A DNA stretch of 64,000 nt from Amaurobius ferox (GCA_951213105.1 OX578136.1:71464230-71528229), one strand, 5' to 3'. Positions 37,931 through 51,588 are shown, counted from the stretch's first letter. The notes: generated by a model from the letters alone, not told the origin. Numbers and translations: made by a program.

Positions 37931-38815
37931 ACGAGACGTTGAGTTTGCGTAACATTCTGTTTATAATCTAAGCAACATACTAATACATTTCTGCAAAAAG
38001 AAAAATCTTCTATAAATTAAGTGCCTTTGTCTTAATCGTTTATCGATAGAAAATAACCATAGCAAATTCCATACCACATTTGATATCGTGATCCATGTCC
38101 GGAGAAATAAAACACCCAGTAACACGAGAACAGCTCGTTATAGCTCCTAAGCAGTATTGTCCCTCATTTGTGGTGAAACATACATATTTCATAAAAATCC
38201 ACTTCTTTGATTATAGTCAGTATATTTAACTCCGATAGTCAAACAGCTTTCGAGTGTCACCGTATTTTCTAGTGCTCTTAAATATACAGAATGACTCCTC
38301 CATAGACATGTTGAGGTCCTATAGGGTTGCCGCACATACATGGGTTACCATATTTGCTACCATACACATATGCTTTTGTACCGGGTATACAATGATCCCG
38401 CTGACAATTTAAGAGGCATTATTTTCCCTCTCATTGTTTCTGGGAAGCCTCTTCTAGAATGATTACAGCATTTTGGAGCAGAGCATCCACCCATAATTAT
38501 TTCAGCAAAACTGTGTAAAGTAAAAATACAGATAGAGCGAACGCTAATGGATTACACCTTCGGCTCCGGTGGACTTCAATATGCCTGACGAGTCAGAGTC
38601 TTCAGAATTTATATTTACCTATGTTATGCATTGCATGGAAATTAGAAATGGTTGTTTTTCATTTAAGAGTTTTCAAAGTCATCTTTCAAATGAATTACTA
38701 CACGATAGTTTACTTTTGCCTTTTTGCTAGGCACTCTCTTCTCAAAGTAAGATAAGTCATTTCTGTAAAATGCTAAAAACTCTGTGAAATCATTTCAGTA
38801 TGGAAAATTCATATA
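36723..38815. other. Non-coding DNA, no gene seen
   Basis: AT-rich, with a CA/TA compound microsatellite at 37888-37931. The ORF at 37347-37583 has no recognised domain. Confidence 0.65.
37888..37931. repeat. (CA)n(TA)n compound microsatellite
   Basis: About nine CA units run directly into about thirteen TA units. Confidence 0.95.
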
Positions 38816-39514
38816 CAAGAGTCCCAGAAAAGTCTGTAAGTACCCTCACAACTTCAAAATAAAATGTCCTTCAGTATACACGTTAAGTCTATACCTTGCA
38901 AATTAACCATGCCTGCTCGGGTAAAAATGTTTGCAACGCCCCTAGTGCAGAATTGAAGAAGTTCGTAACATGAACTCCCTAACAAAGTCAGTTGGAAAGA
39001 AAATGTCAGAAATAGCATTTTTGCAAGAGTTGTGCTATGCCCAATTAGTAGAGATCGACATTCGTCACGCATAGAACGAGTATATCGAAATCAATAATTA
39101 CCTGTCATACTTAATCTGCAATTAGATCCGGAGTCATTAATAATAAATATATATAGTTTAATATTCTTTCTCGAATTAAAATGTGCAATATTGATTGTAT
39201 CATTCCTGAATAAAACAACAATTCACCTATATCCACATTAAGTCACATAAATGATTCCTTAAACTGACTTATTTGCGATTCTTACGAATTAGACAATACT
39301 TTTAGTCTATAGCTTTCTAATTAACATATGTATTCTATCTCACTTTGTTGAAAAACCTGGTTCATAACTTCTTCAATTTTTCTTTAAGGGATCTCCAATC
39401 ACTTTTCACTCCTCAAATGGCCACTTTACAGTAGATAAATCTTACGTGGTATACTCAAGAATATTTTCCTTCCGAAGTTATTGGGGTGCTTAAAAACTTT
39501 TCTAGGAACCCTGC
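38816..39514. mobile_element. TIR element of ~700 bp, no transposase
   Basis: The left end (38816-38860) reads AGTCCCAGAAAAGTCTGTAA then GTACCCTCA. The right end (39467-39513) is the complement of GGTTCCTAGAAAAGTTTTTA then AGCACCCCA. The arms are about 45 bp at moderate identity. The interior has no recognisable transposase, although the minus-strand ORF 38854-39072 covers the left quarter. Probably an internally deleted DNA transposon. Confidence 0.8.
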
Positions 39515-40910
39515 ATAAAGTACACATGAGTAAAGTAACTATTTTATCAAAATACCAACACAATAATGACAGATTTGAAAATATTCGGGACTTTTAAAAC
39601 GTGCAACATTTTTTTAAAGTTGGAGAAAAATAAATTAGAAAATTCTGAGAAAGCAGACTGATTCCTCTAGATAGTTTTTAATTTAAATCAATTATCATTA
39701 TATTATCATTATTAGATTTTGCATTGCTGTAAGATTAATTGTGCTTTGATTGAAAGAAACAGATTTGTCGTCCTTAGAACTAATGTTTATTGCCGAGAAA
39801 GTGTTTGGAATGCGGGGTATCTATGGAACGTTTCATTATTTCTTTAGTAAAAGAGCAAAGGTTACGGGAAAGAATCTTAAGGCATGTTTCTGTATTCTTT
39901 AAAAAATATAATACATTCTTCGTTTCTATGCTTGGTTGAATGTTATTCAAATTGTTATACTTCGTATATTTTAGTCATCTGTTAATGTGCACATAAAGTT
40001 TAGGGATGAAATCTTAAATGAAGGAAATGTCAATGTCTGACGACAAAGAAGTGTCATTTAAAATTATCGAATACAATGCGTCAATTGTACTAATAACTGG
40101 GATATTCTACTTATGAAAAATACTCAAGACGTTTGTAAGCTATTCATTATATGCAGCAACTATCATTTTAAATCTATGAACATTAAAATTTCAACAGCAA
40201 TAATTACTTATTTGAAGCTTATATTTGCAAACAATACTTTAATTGTACTATGGTCTTATTAAATATACTATGAAGCTGGAGCAATTCTTCACTATGTGTA
40301 GTAACCACCGTTTCCAATGTATTCTGTTCCTTTTTCTGGCACTTCAATTTTGTATATTAGTTATGTGTTTTATATTGCCTGCGTAGTTTATAAATATACC
40401 TTCTGATTGGCTCTCTAAGATTGACTCATTTGCCCTGCCCATTTTGCACTTTGGGTTTGTTATTCCCTCTACAAATTAATATTGGAATCCAACATATCCA
40501 ATAAATAGCTGTATGATTTATCGTTTTCCTATTTATGTGTTATTACATAGTTTAACTTTTTCCTAGTAATGAATACATTTTATTAGCATAAGATGTTTCG
40601 AAAATTTGCCTGTTTTTACCAATCAGTGGTGAAAGATAATTTTTTTAGCTATTTTGCGCATTCTTAAGTGACTCTACAAAGGTGGCTGCTATCTTGTGTT
40701 CAAAATATCACATTATGCTTATCTCGTAACTAGCATCTATATTGTTGCCAGTGTAGAATTCTTATTCAATCATCATTCTTTTTTCGAAATCAAGTAAACT
40801 ATGTAAATTTTTCATGTGACAGCTAAAGCAAAAACTTTTGTAACACCATAAAGTAGAGTGGAAGAGGGTAAAACTTTATATGGTCCTCTTCGATGAGAAG
40901 TTGAAATCAT

Positions 40911-40990
40911 GTCCCAGTAGCTTAATTGTTGGAGCATCAGTTTGATGGTTAGATCAAAATCCCCGGTTCACGTCCCGGTTGAGACAGTGA
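40911..40990 (+). repeat. tRNA-derived SINE head
   Basis: GTCCCAGTAGCTTAATTGTT forms an acceptor/D-arm-like start with an A box. CGGTTCACGTCC is a close B box. No complete cloverleaf with a matching 3' acceptor strand, hence a SINE rather than a tRNA gene. Confidence 0.75.
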
Positions 40991-41250
40991 GACAGTTGCA
41001 ATGGCCCTGAATTAATTAACTATGCAAGTTACACTCATTGATAATGGGGTCGTAAAACGTCCCGGTTGAGATATTTAAGTGGGCTCTCTGAATCATGGCG
41101 CCAGTTTAAATATCATGAATACACATACTACTAGACTGCATAGAAAAACAGGTAATACGAAGGTGGACTTTCAGATTGGTAGTTTTACTCTGATCTGATT
41201 TCAATATAAGGGGATTATGGGATGCACTCTGAGGTTAATTAGTTAGAATT

Positions 41251-41320
41251 TTATCCCAGTAGCTGAACGGATATAGCTGTCCAGGTTGAAGATATACGGT
41301 TAGGTCCCCGGCTAGAACAG
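41251..41320 (+). repeat. tRNA-derived SINE head, second copy
   Basis: TTATCCCAGTAGCTGAACGG aligns with the start of the copy at 40911. The B-box region is weaker (GGTCCCCGGCTAGAAC). Both copies lie on the + strand about 340 bp apart and end in a GACAGTG/AACAGTG word. Confidence 0.65.
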
Positions 41321-41447
41321 TGAAACCTTGATAAATCCATCAAAAGTTTTGAAAATAACTAAAAGCTTTGAAAATGATATCCAACTGCCGTTAGTAGTAA
41401 TTTCATCAATTTGTTCTTGTCTTAGGCATCACTAAAGCGTAGCATAA

Positions 41448-41448
41448 T

Positions 41449-41497
<49 letters not shown>
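41448..41497. repeat. (TA)n(TG)n compound microsatellite
   Basis: About eleven TA units run directly into about twelve TG units. Confidence 0.95.
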
Positions 41498-42047
41498 ATT
41501 ACATTTAATTAATTATGAATAGAAGCATATAGAGTGTTTTGTTCTTGGTTGTAGAACAGAGTATAAAATAGTTGGCGATAAAGCGAAAGGGAAAAATAAA
41601 TGTGAGCTTGAGCTTGTAGTGCAATTTGTATTGTTTGAACTATAATTTGCATCGTAAGATTATTTGTTCTTGAAAAATGGAGAATTTTAATAAATATTAT
41701 TTAATGAATCTATTCATAACGTTAGATCAGAAAACAATACATAAGTTCAGTCTTAAACGATATTTACGTTTTTAAGTTTTAAACCCTTATTTTTATTTCC
41801 ATTGTTAAAACCCTAACAGTTAAAGCATTGTTAAAATAATGAGCTACTCTCATCTGGAATCAGCATTCAGCATATCCATTTATGATTATTTAATATGCAA
41901 TAAACGCTCTCTCAAAATGTCCTTCTTATACATTTGTTAAATAAATAAATGATATCATACACATTTTTCTGTATCTTTACCATTATTTATACTATTAGAT
42001 AGTTAAAAAAAGCTTGATGTATTTTACTTATTATGTTATGTTTTTAG

Positions 42048-42142
42048 GTATTACATCGGTTCCACAGTGAGAACGTGCGAATGTCCACCTGGCTACGACG
42101 GAGCACGCTGCGAGTCTACAAAAATCCAAATTTCAAAAGAAA
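42048..42142 (+). CDS. Internal exon: C-terminal half of an EGF-like domain
   Basis: 95 nt bordered by TTTTTAG and GTAAGC. The first base completes a codon begun upstream. The exon encodes YYIGSTV, then R-T-C-E-C-P-P-G-Y-D-G-A-R-C-E, then STKIQISKE. The C-x-C-P-P-G-Y-x-G-x-x-C pattern is the diagnostic last half of an EGF-like module (cysteines 4-6), so cysteines 1-3 must come from an upstream exon not seen here. The exon leaves one base (phase 1), which joins 44310-44390 to form a threonine codon. EGF modules are extracellular and disulphide-bonded, which places the protein in the secretory pathway. Its neighbours suggest an EGF-SEA architecture, as in mucins and matrix proteoglycans. No calcium-binding consensus can be judged without the first half. 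Confidence 0.88.
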
Positions 42143-44309
42143 GTAAGCATTTTGAGTTAGCACACATTTTTAATTTGGCAAAAGTTGTGCATATATTCAC
42201 ATTCTAACATGTTTTAATTACTGAATTAATTAATTTTCTGTGATTTTTTTAATCAAGCGCATAAATTCACAGATTTTCGATTCCGTTCGCGAAGGGCTTC
42301 TTTTTTCGGTGGATTTTTTCGAGCATGCCGGCCTTAGAACTTACATTCCGATTTAAGCCACGTTTTCTCACCTTTATGGATTTCTGATATGTTTATTTTA
42401 TTTATTTTTTTATTTCCACGCTTGCAGAGAAGAGGCGATTTGAAGTGGCGATTTTGTAAATCTATTACATAAGTAGCTGGCGCATATTTAAGACCGGGGC
42501 AGCGTTCGAAAACTCTTTCTAATTTCTTTCTTTAATTAAAAAGCAACAGCCAGACTCACCAATCTTTGAGAAATTTTTATTTTCAATTTTTTTTTTAAAA
42601 CATGGCAATTCCAAATAACCTAGTTGTATCTGGTACGAAATTGTCAGCAGAGAATCGGAGATTTTCTTTCATTAACGCGTTTTATAATGACTAATATTAT
42701 TTTAAAAGTAGAGAAGGAAGTAAGGAAGGATTAAAAAAAATGGAAGCTCGTTGACGAATGTGTGAATTAAGTCAACTGATTCGCAGACGTTTTCTTGGCG
42801 TGATATCAGATTCCCCGCCGCAGTAAAAACTAGTAGAACTGGTTTTTTCTTTTCTCTATTTTTGTGAAATATGCACACATATATTTGTATATTGGGAAAC
42901 TACTACCAACAAAATTTAAAGCGTGGCATTTTATGGTAGTTTCATAAGAGTGCTTGAAAAATTCACTGACAAAAAATTCAAACAAACTAAATATTTACTT
43001 AATGATTTTTCGACTTAATTTGTCTGAATTAGGTATCAATTTTATAAATACTCCACTCAGGATTTACTTATAAAGTTTTTTATCCACATGCAATATTTTA
43101 CATGAATAACTACAATGGTCTGATTTATCCGTTTGAAAGCAATTTTCCTTTGCTTCCAATAGATGTTGATATGCTTGGGTATTTGTTTCTTGCTGCATTA
43201 CTAAAAAATGTTTATTTGTAAGTAGATTTAGTCAGCAGCTTGAGTGAATCATTTTATTTTTGATCCGTGAATGCTTGGGACAGATTTAAGACATAAACTA
43301 ACTTATTCATATACTTTTAAACAATATCCACCTAGCTGCTCTATAGGAATCCGAAATGCAACTGCCCAGTCGGAAGTAGGATGTTTTCTTATTAAATAAA
43401 ATCATTAAATGGGAACATTTCTTTAGTTTATGCTTTCAGCTCTCGGATTAAACGGTAATGGATTATTTTATGGCACTTATTTTTATAATAAACAATAGAT
43501 TACAGTGATGTAATATTAATACCAGCATGTCTGTATATACAATCCTCTTCAACCGTACCCTGAGTTCAAATCCGGATCCTATGCAGTATAAGAACAGATA
43601 TGAAACCGTTCAGCCACAATAGGATCTTGCATCTCGGGGGGAGTCCTGTATGGATGCAATATATGTGTACACACATTACACACGCTGGTAACGCACTGTG
43701 TCTGTGCTTCCGATTATAGGAATTCTGCTGTAAACGGTGCTTTTAGATTGGAAAAATTGTGTTTCCTGCAAAAAAAATAAAATAAAATAAAACAGTTCAC
43801 TTTTCCGAATATTTCCAATTCAGTATATAAATCACAAAAAATATTTTACAGTGCATAGTTTAAAGTATTTACTTAATATTTAGTAAATAAATGTAAGATT
43901 TCTCTACCATAAAAATAAAAATACTACTCACAATATAATGTAAAAATTACCAAAATTTCATTCCAAAAAATGACTCAGTAGGCCACGATCTTGTTTCGTT
44001 ATATATTCTTTATTCGTAGAAAATGCTTTTCTTTATGTCAGTTTTCTCCTTTTCCTTCTGTATAACACTTCAATTATCGAAGTGAAAAATAGTTTTTTAA
44101 ATGACTGAAAAAGTGCCATTGAAAATGTTTCAAAAGCGGTTTTCGTTTTGAATTGTGCTTAAGTGCTAATTTTTTTATTTCATTCAGTCAAGTTAAATTT
44201 TATTTTCTCTTTGAAGTAATTTATCGAGTTAACTTTATAATAAGTGGATAATTATTAGTTTCGACATTGCATTGTGGTAATAGAGCTGTATTTGATTGCT
44301 TTTCAATAG
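42143..44309 (+). other. Intron between the EGF exon and the cysteine-linker exon
   Basis: Starts GTAAGC and ends TTTCAATAG. It contains one recognisable insertion, a SINE with an A-rich tail at 43520-43792; nothing else is evident. Confidence 0.8.
43520..43792 (+). mobile_element. tRNA-derived SINE with AAAT tail
   Basis: A B-box-like GAGTTCAAATCC (43562-43573) lies near the start. A moderately GC-rich body follows (containing GGATCTTGCATCTCGGGG), and the element ends in an A-rich (AAAT)n tail at about 43770-43790. The A box is weak. Orientation is the same as the host gene. The tail composition indicates retrotransposition, presumably by a LINE not present in the window. Confidence 0.7.
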
Positions 44310-44390
44310 CTGAATGTTTAGGACCGTCCTGTAATAAAACATGCTTGGAACGGCCAGAAGATGGCGGAATTGGATGCTTGGAAGATGAAA
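44310..44390 (+). CDS. Internal exon: four-cysteine linker between EGF and SEA
   Basis: 81 nt bordered by CAATAG and GTAAGT. It reads (T)ECLGPSC, NKTCLERPED, GGIGCLEDE, with cysteines spaced C-x4-C-x3-C-x10-C and a possible N-glycosylation site N-K-T. It enters and leaves in phase 1, so it is symmetrical and could be skipped without changing frame. I recognise no named domain; it may be the start of a second small cysteine-rich module or a linker. It connects in frame to the EGF exon (left) and directly to the SEA exon at 57417 (right), where the leftover A plus AA makes a lysine codon. Confidence rests on the splice sites, phase and cysteine content. Confidence 0.78.
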
Positions 44391-47300
44391 GTAAGTGTTT
44401 TGAAATTTACTTTAGCATGCTTTTATTTCGAATTATCATCATGCATATGGTTTTACTTTAGAATTTTTTAAATTTTATAAAATTTTTATATTTTACTTTT
44501 AGTCATAATATTATCAACTGCTATACATGGTGTTTATAAGTAAAGTACACAACTTTATGTATTATTTACGCAGAATAAACGATAGATAAGAACATCCATT
44601 AATTGCTTAACGTATAGCAACTATGAACGTTTTTTGCATTTGATGATAGATGGCATCAGGCGTCACATAGAGTTAAAGATAGGATGAAAGCAAAGATATG
44701 CATATCTATACATGTTACAAGTCTTAGTAATTAAACAAAATAATAATATGCCTGACATCATTTTCCAGAAAGGCAGTGCACCCCTATAGTGATCTTCAAA
44801 TGATCGTAGTGGTTATGATTACATTTTCCCGGGTCGTTGTGTCGAATGTTGGAATTAATTAGAATGGTCATATAGTTCCCCTTGTAACACCGTGAGACTT
44901 GTTCCCTTTGTGTCTTTATTAGACATTGTGTACTCGATATATCTGACAACTCTCATTGAACCCAATGAATGTTTTTATAATCTTCCTACATGTAAAACCT
45001 GCATAAACAGTTTATGAAAGGTTATTAATAATTTATAAAGTTATGAATAGGAATCCCACGCATTTACTGAATTGGTTCTGTCTGTGGAACTGTCGATTTT
45101 GTTAATTTCTAGCCATTCATTGGATTGGGTTAATTAGATATTAATCAAAGTGAATTTGAGGGTATTATGATGACGATTCTACTCTGCTACACACGACAGA
45201 TCAATAAGATCACAGTAAATGAGAGTTTAATGACTGACTATTTATTTGTACTTTCTTATTGTGTTGAGATGAATGAAAAAATGGGCTGTTATTGCAGTAC
45301 TAATCAAATCGTTGAATGATCTCAGTTTCAAATCAGGTGATCCATACAGTGGTGCAACAATGAAGTATTATAACGTTTTTGATAAAATTATTATCATCTT
45401 AATCATTTACAATGATTACAGTAGTTGACATTAGATTAATTTCAAAGTATCATTGTGACTACACAGAACTTCCAGTGGTTTTGTCATTTCCAGTGGTATT
45501 TCTGAATCTGATCTTAGAAATGTGTTCTAAGAAAGTGTAAGATTATCTTAATTATTACAAAATGCTTATTTTAGCTTACAAATTATGGAATTCTATTCTG
45601 TACATAAAACACAAATGGTATAAAAATATGAATTTCGGAAGAATAAAAATGCCATGCAAAAAATAAATTCTTGAAAAAAAACTCTCATTCTCAATTGGTG
45701 ATACTTAGTCTCATATATGCTGATTGGTACAAAACAAAATTTTAGCACGCAACTTATCAACATTCTTGTAATTCTTGATATATATTATTCCATTTATATT
45801 ACAAAGTACATATCCTTAATCATTGAAAGATAACAGAATACTTAAGAATTGTATAATGGCCCCACTTGTAATAATGATGGAGGATATATCAACGTCAAAC
45901 GTTATGTCATAAAAAATCGCAGATAAGCCAATACAACAGACACACATTCAGTCTAATTTCAAATATGCCCTTATTCATTGAACAATTGCTAGACAATGTT
46001 TGAAAGCATTATGTCCAAAGTTGAAGTAAAAATAAGGAAACACCATGGTCAATACGTTATCTGTTTAACAAGGTCAAGATAGTCAAATAGCAGACAAAAC
46101 CAGTCTTAAGAACAAAAACCCAATATGTTACTCTGGGAAATTACTAAGCACTGAACAAATGCAAGTTGGTACTACTTAAGTGGGAAGAAGAATCAAACTC
46201 CAACGTAGTTTGTGGTAGTAGATCGTATGGTAGCCGATATAGTACACAAAGGTAGAGCCATTACATTTTTACGGACCAACTAGTTTAAATCAATCAGCAA
46301 ACTAATTCAGTTGCACTTAAACTCGACAACTTGAAACCACGTCTGAACAAATCTTGGTTATTAGGTTGCCATTTTACCTACAAATCGGATCAAGACGCCC
46401 CATTATTTTCCAAATTTCCATTATTTCAACACAAAATAAAATAGTTTTGCAAATTCATCAAAGAGCACATAGAAGAGCCACCGAAGTTCCCTTCATTTCA
46501 TTTTCAATTTACGGGAACTAACGGAGTCAAAATTGTTCCACATCACTACTAATCACAGACATATGAAACCTTCCGAAATAAATTTTAAACTTTGATTCTG
46601 ATTGATGCGAAATGACTTGATGTAAAAATTACCCTTTTCCTTTGTCATTTTTATCTTTCTAGAAATTAAAACAAATGAAAATTATATTGCTATATACTAT
46701 ATAATGACAACATAGGAAATTGGCCCCTAAGCTTTTACTTGTTCCATGAGAATTTGTCCAGCTCTGCATTTAGCTGTGCCAACTTTAGCTGGGCAGTTAA
46801 AACTCCCAGGAACGTAATTTACTACTATTTATTATCTGCACTCGGTTATTATGAATAAAATATTCCTAAATACAGGCCAAATATGATAGAACCAGGTTCA
46901 AATAGGCATGACATATTCTAAATCCGCCACCTAAGTATAAACAGTCTCAGTTGGTTCAAAATAAAAAGATAAAATTCCTTCAATTCCCTTCAAAATTTAT
47001 TAAAATGTCATTAGATTTGAAAGTTCATAATAGCATGAAATTTTCACTTTGATTATACCGGATTCATATGTGAATTTGTATATATTTGTATATATCTACT
47101 CTTGCTCAAAAACAATATCTGGACATTTTTTGGACACTCGTCATTCAAAACATTATAAATCGAATTTGGGTAGGGGTGTTTGTCTTCAAAAAATGGCTGG
47201 AAAAATTCTGAGATGAAAAAAAATCTCATATTATCGTTAAGTAGTATTTAAATGTTTTACATTTATCTACCAGTTTTATTATAAAGATTTTATATTGAAA

Positions 47301-49366
47301 ACAGAATTGTATCTTGCATTCTGAAATGAAACATTGTCGGCATTTCTTTAAACCCTTACATTCTTGACATAGAACACTCACATTGGAATATACATTGTTA
47401 AATTAATATATTTAATGACATTTTTAATTCCTGCTCCTTTCATATATTAATATTTAAAAATAATTCAAAATTATCTACAAGAATAACAAATTAGAGGCTA
47501 TAAGGATGAAAATATAATAGTGCCTTAATTATCTCAAAGTATTCTTTATGAGATGAATAAATGTTTTTACTACTATTGTAAAGTGCACTTTATAAACAAA
47601 AGTAATACAGGGAATTTATAAAATTAATGGAACTGTTCTTGCACCCATTCCTATGTAGGAAAATATTTATTTTAAACATTTTAAAATAAAAAACATTATC
47701 TTACTGAAGGAAAACGGTCTTTTAAAGTATCAGAAGGAAATAGTAAAACGTGGATAAAACCCCTAAATCTACTTTTACGGTGGTCAGGAAATACAGTTTC
47801 ATTGGGTAACGGTTTTATCACATACTGGTTGCAGAGTCTACGGAAAGAGTCAATCAAGAAGCTAAATGGGCCTTGAAATGAACTTCAGAGATTGTCTCTA
47901 GGCCGCCACAGCCATCAGAAGAATAAATAGAAACAGGAAATATTCTCTGGGCAATATCAACACTTCAATGAAACCTTCTTTTCCAAATAATACAAAAAAT
48001 ATTCGGACAAATTTTGGGGGCTTTCTTTATTGTTCTTTTTGTGCGGAAGGGAAAACAGATCGGGTTATAAAATTTAAACTTTGTAATAAGATGCACATTT
48101 AAAAAAGCGGCTATACATTGTGACTTGTAAAATGAATTTTTCCATTTCAAAATAAGAATATAATAATAGTGATATTATATTCTTTTATAAATTCTTATTT
48201 CTAAAATTTTCAATTATATGATAAAACTCTTGAAACACTAGGTGAGGGCATTATGTTCTACAATTGGATCACATATCGTAATATTTCCTAATTCCCAGCT
48301 CTCTTTCTACCATTTAAAACAATAATTTCAACTGAAAACAGAAAACAATGAAATAGTTTGTTATTAATAATGTGATTCTATTTAGAGGATACCGTGACAT
48401 GTTGACCATCTCTGGATTTGCGTATTTTTATATGTTACTAATGTAAAATAGTTTTTGAGGATTTAAATTTAAATGAGAGTTCATATATTTTTGGAATATT
48501 AAAATATTTCTGATTTCACAGAAGATTCATGTAATTACCGAACATACACATATGAATCGTGGAACTCGACTGCCCCGAGTTGAAGGGTAGCTGATTTATG
48601 TACCAGGTTTTGTTGACTAGCAATTTAATTTAATAGGCAATATAATCTAGCAATTTAATAGGAACAAGTAAAGCAGCATAAAAAACATATAAATCATTTT
48701 AATGTTCGCAAATATTCTGGAAGTTCAAAAAAAATATGATATACATTTCTTGGAAATTACTGTCTGAGTCCCAATTGAATTACAGATGTAGGTCAGACTT
48801 ATTGGCGCACTTATAAACACACGTCCTGCATTGTACCTAATCACCACCATGAAAGTTAAAATCGTAAGGCTCATCACATATCCAGTAGTTGGTTTCATCT
48901 TCAGCATCTGATGATAAATTATTTTTTTATAAAATTTAGAAGTTGAGACAATTGAATCTTCTCATCATGGAAGGGATATCTGCGACCATTTCTCTTGTTT
49001 GTGTTTCACACTTCAATAGTCATCTTTTACTTTTGTTCCTTGTTTTACCATCTTTAACTTCTTGCAATGCCTATTAAACTTGTAATTTTGTCAAAAATTA
49101 ATTGACCTACTTTCTTTTCTTTGCCTCTTTTTAGTATATCCTGTCGGAACTGATTTTGGAAGTAGTCTTCATTTTCGTGCAAAATCAAGTCTGAGAGTGC
49201 AAGAAATTACTTGAAATTTTTAATAGTGTTAAAAAATATATATTTAAAAAAATGGTCATATTTCTTAAAGTAGTAAAATCGTTCCCAATGGATCATTGTA
49301 GACATAGGAAAATATGATAAGCATTAAAGCAAAAAAACTAAACACACTTTGACATAATATATACTA

Positions 49367-49470
49367 AAAAAATAATATATACTAATAAAATAATGCGTAC
49401 TAATAAAATAATACATACTATTAATATATACTAATAAAATAAAATATACTATTAATATATACCAAATATT
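49367..49470. repeat. AT-rich tandem repeat (ATACTAATAAAATAATA)
   Basis: Five or six imperfect copies of a word of about 18-20 bp. Confidence 0.85.
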
Positions 49471-51458
49471 CCATAAAATATATGTAAATGACCTTACGAA
49501 AACTAAAACTGCTGCAAAGGATTATTATTCATCGAAGTTTATTTTAGTTTTTTATTCGAACTTGGGTAGAGAGATAACGTTTGTAATGGCCGACAGATAT
49601 ACTGATTCATGAGGCGAATGCGCGTTTATATGTCGTTATATTAAAGTTATCTATTTTCATATAAGGCGGTTAGTTATTAACTATTTGTCAGCAAACCCAA
49701 TTGAAAGATATGCCACCATGTAAACATTTTTAAGAACTTTCCATCAATTGTACTCATAGCTATGTAAAATTTAGATATCTAACCTTTCTAATTATTTTTC
49801 GAAATCTTTATTTACCAAATCTAAATAAAATTAGCCGAACTGTTTTTAAAATGATTCATATGTTTACAGAAAGTTCTGATTCACTAATTGAGAAAGTTTG
49901 AGTACACACAAGTATTGAGAAAATTTGAAATTCTTTACTCTTTCGTTACATAACTGAAACTTCTTAAAGCAAAACTTAATTTAACTTAAGTGCCCAAAAT
50001 AAAGTCTTAGCCATCGGAAATTGCCTTTCCCGGAATTATTTTTCATTCTGTAACCCATTCGAGTAATCCTAAAAATCAAGGACTCTAACAACTCTAAAAT
50101 CCTCTCTTGGAACGTCCCATACATTGTATTTAAAAGTAAATCTGTAAAACAGAAGGCGATTCTGAAAGAATGGTAACTGTTACTTTAGTATGCTTCTGTT
50201 GTACCACATCTGTTAGTAAACTGTTTAAGGATTCAGACGGCTTGCTTCATTAGGCGATTAGCGATGATGAGAGTATTTTAAAATCGATTTTGTCATTTAT
50301 CTCTGTGGTGTGTAAGTTTATTGGTAAAAGACAGTTATTGTGAAGGAAAACTTATTGATCAGTAATATATTTTGGTAAGAAAAGTTTGGTGATTACCCGC
50401 ATATGTTGCACCTTGTACTGTTTATGATAACATTAAACAGTTCATTTTTTTATTTCTTTTTTTCCATTGTAAATATGATTTTTAAATATGCTACAACTGA
50501 AACAGCATATACAATTAATTTAATTTGAGGCATATTAGTTTTGCATTTAATTTTGGAAATGTTTCTCGCATTTCATTTAAGAGAAAATACATATGTCAGA
50601 AGTCGATTCTGAAAGAATGATAATGGTATGACCCTGTAATAAAGCTACCTATTGTAAACTGATTGAAGATTCAAATGACTTGTTTTATTATGAAATAAAA
50701 GATAAGTAGAAGATCCTAGATTGATCTTAAAATTTATCATTATAGTTCCTGAAACATTTCCTATTACTCAAAATCCGTCGTGTTGCATTGTCGTTTTGAC
50801 AATTTTTGCTGTATATGAGTATCCTTGCTCACACTTTATGGAATATTCCCGTAAAACCTTGGTAACTTGGAAAATTCTTAACCAATGGATAAGGTTTTCG
50901 ATCATTACCAAACTTACAAATTTTTCCCCAATGCACCCAAATGTATCACAAAGGTCGCCATATTTGTCACTGTACCTGACTGATAGATAGAAAAAATGAC
51001 AGAAATATCGGCTTTTCTTGTATAGTATATATGTTACCGCTAAAGCTCGAAAGCCGTTAATGTGCACATTACCTACCTAATCTTCAGATTAACTGTATTG
51101 CTCCTTTAACGTGCGGCATAAAGAGTTTTCCACATTTTACCTAGGTAATGTGCACATTAACGGCTTCGGTATCATTAAACTTCAAAAGTTAGTTTCTCTC
51201 ATTTCCTTTCCTTACTCCTCCCCCCTCTCCCTCCACTTTTTGTTTGGTTTCGCCAACGTCTTGTCGTCGCCGGTTGTTTTTATTTCTCATAATTTCCGTC
51301 GGCTGCCAGTGCGTAGAATAGCTAATTCTGTTTTCAAATTTTTTAATTGATTGATGTTTAATTAGTAATGATGTTTAATAAATTTTTAATTGATTGATGT
51401 TTAATTAGTAATGATGTTTGTTAGATTTTTAATTGATTGATTCTATAAACTAATTTGA

Positions 51459-51588
51459 TTCTAGAATAATTTGCAGATTGTTAAAGAAATGCAGATATAT
51501 ATATGTTACCGCTAAAGTGCAGAAATCAGTTATTCTACAAATTATCTAGGTAATGTGCAGATTAACTAGGGTGATCCGTTAAAGTAAC
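51459..51588 (+). repeat. Left arm of a ~125-bp, near-identical inverted repeat
   Basis: Runs from TTCTAGAATAATTTGCAG to AGGGTGATCCGTTAAAGT and contains TATATATGTTACCGCTAAAG. By eye it differs from the right arm at only a handful of positions, far fewer than the other inverted repeats in the window. Confidence 0.93.

Larger units (their letters stand above)
39515..42047. other. Non-coding DNA preceding the first supported exon
   Basis: Presumed intron of the EGF/SEA gene, because the exon at 42048 starts in mid-codon and mid-domain and so needs an upstream exon. None was found here. The stretch holds two tRNA-derived repeats (40911 and 41251) and a microsatellite (41448-41497). Confidence 0.6.

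Noticed and set aside
44795..44850. tRNA-Asp-like sequence (TCGTAGTGGTTATGATTA ... CCCGGGTCG)
   Set aside because: The A-box resemblance is fair, but there is no B box or acceptor-stem pairing; at most a worn SINE fragment.
48150..48205. AT-rich hairpin around AATAAGAATATAATAATAG
   Set aside because: Imperfect and composed almost entirely of A and T, so not distinguishable from background.
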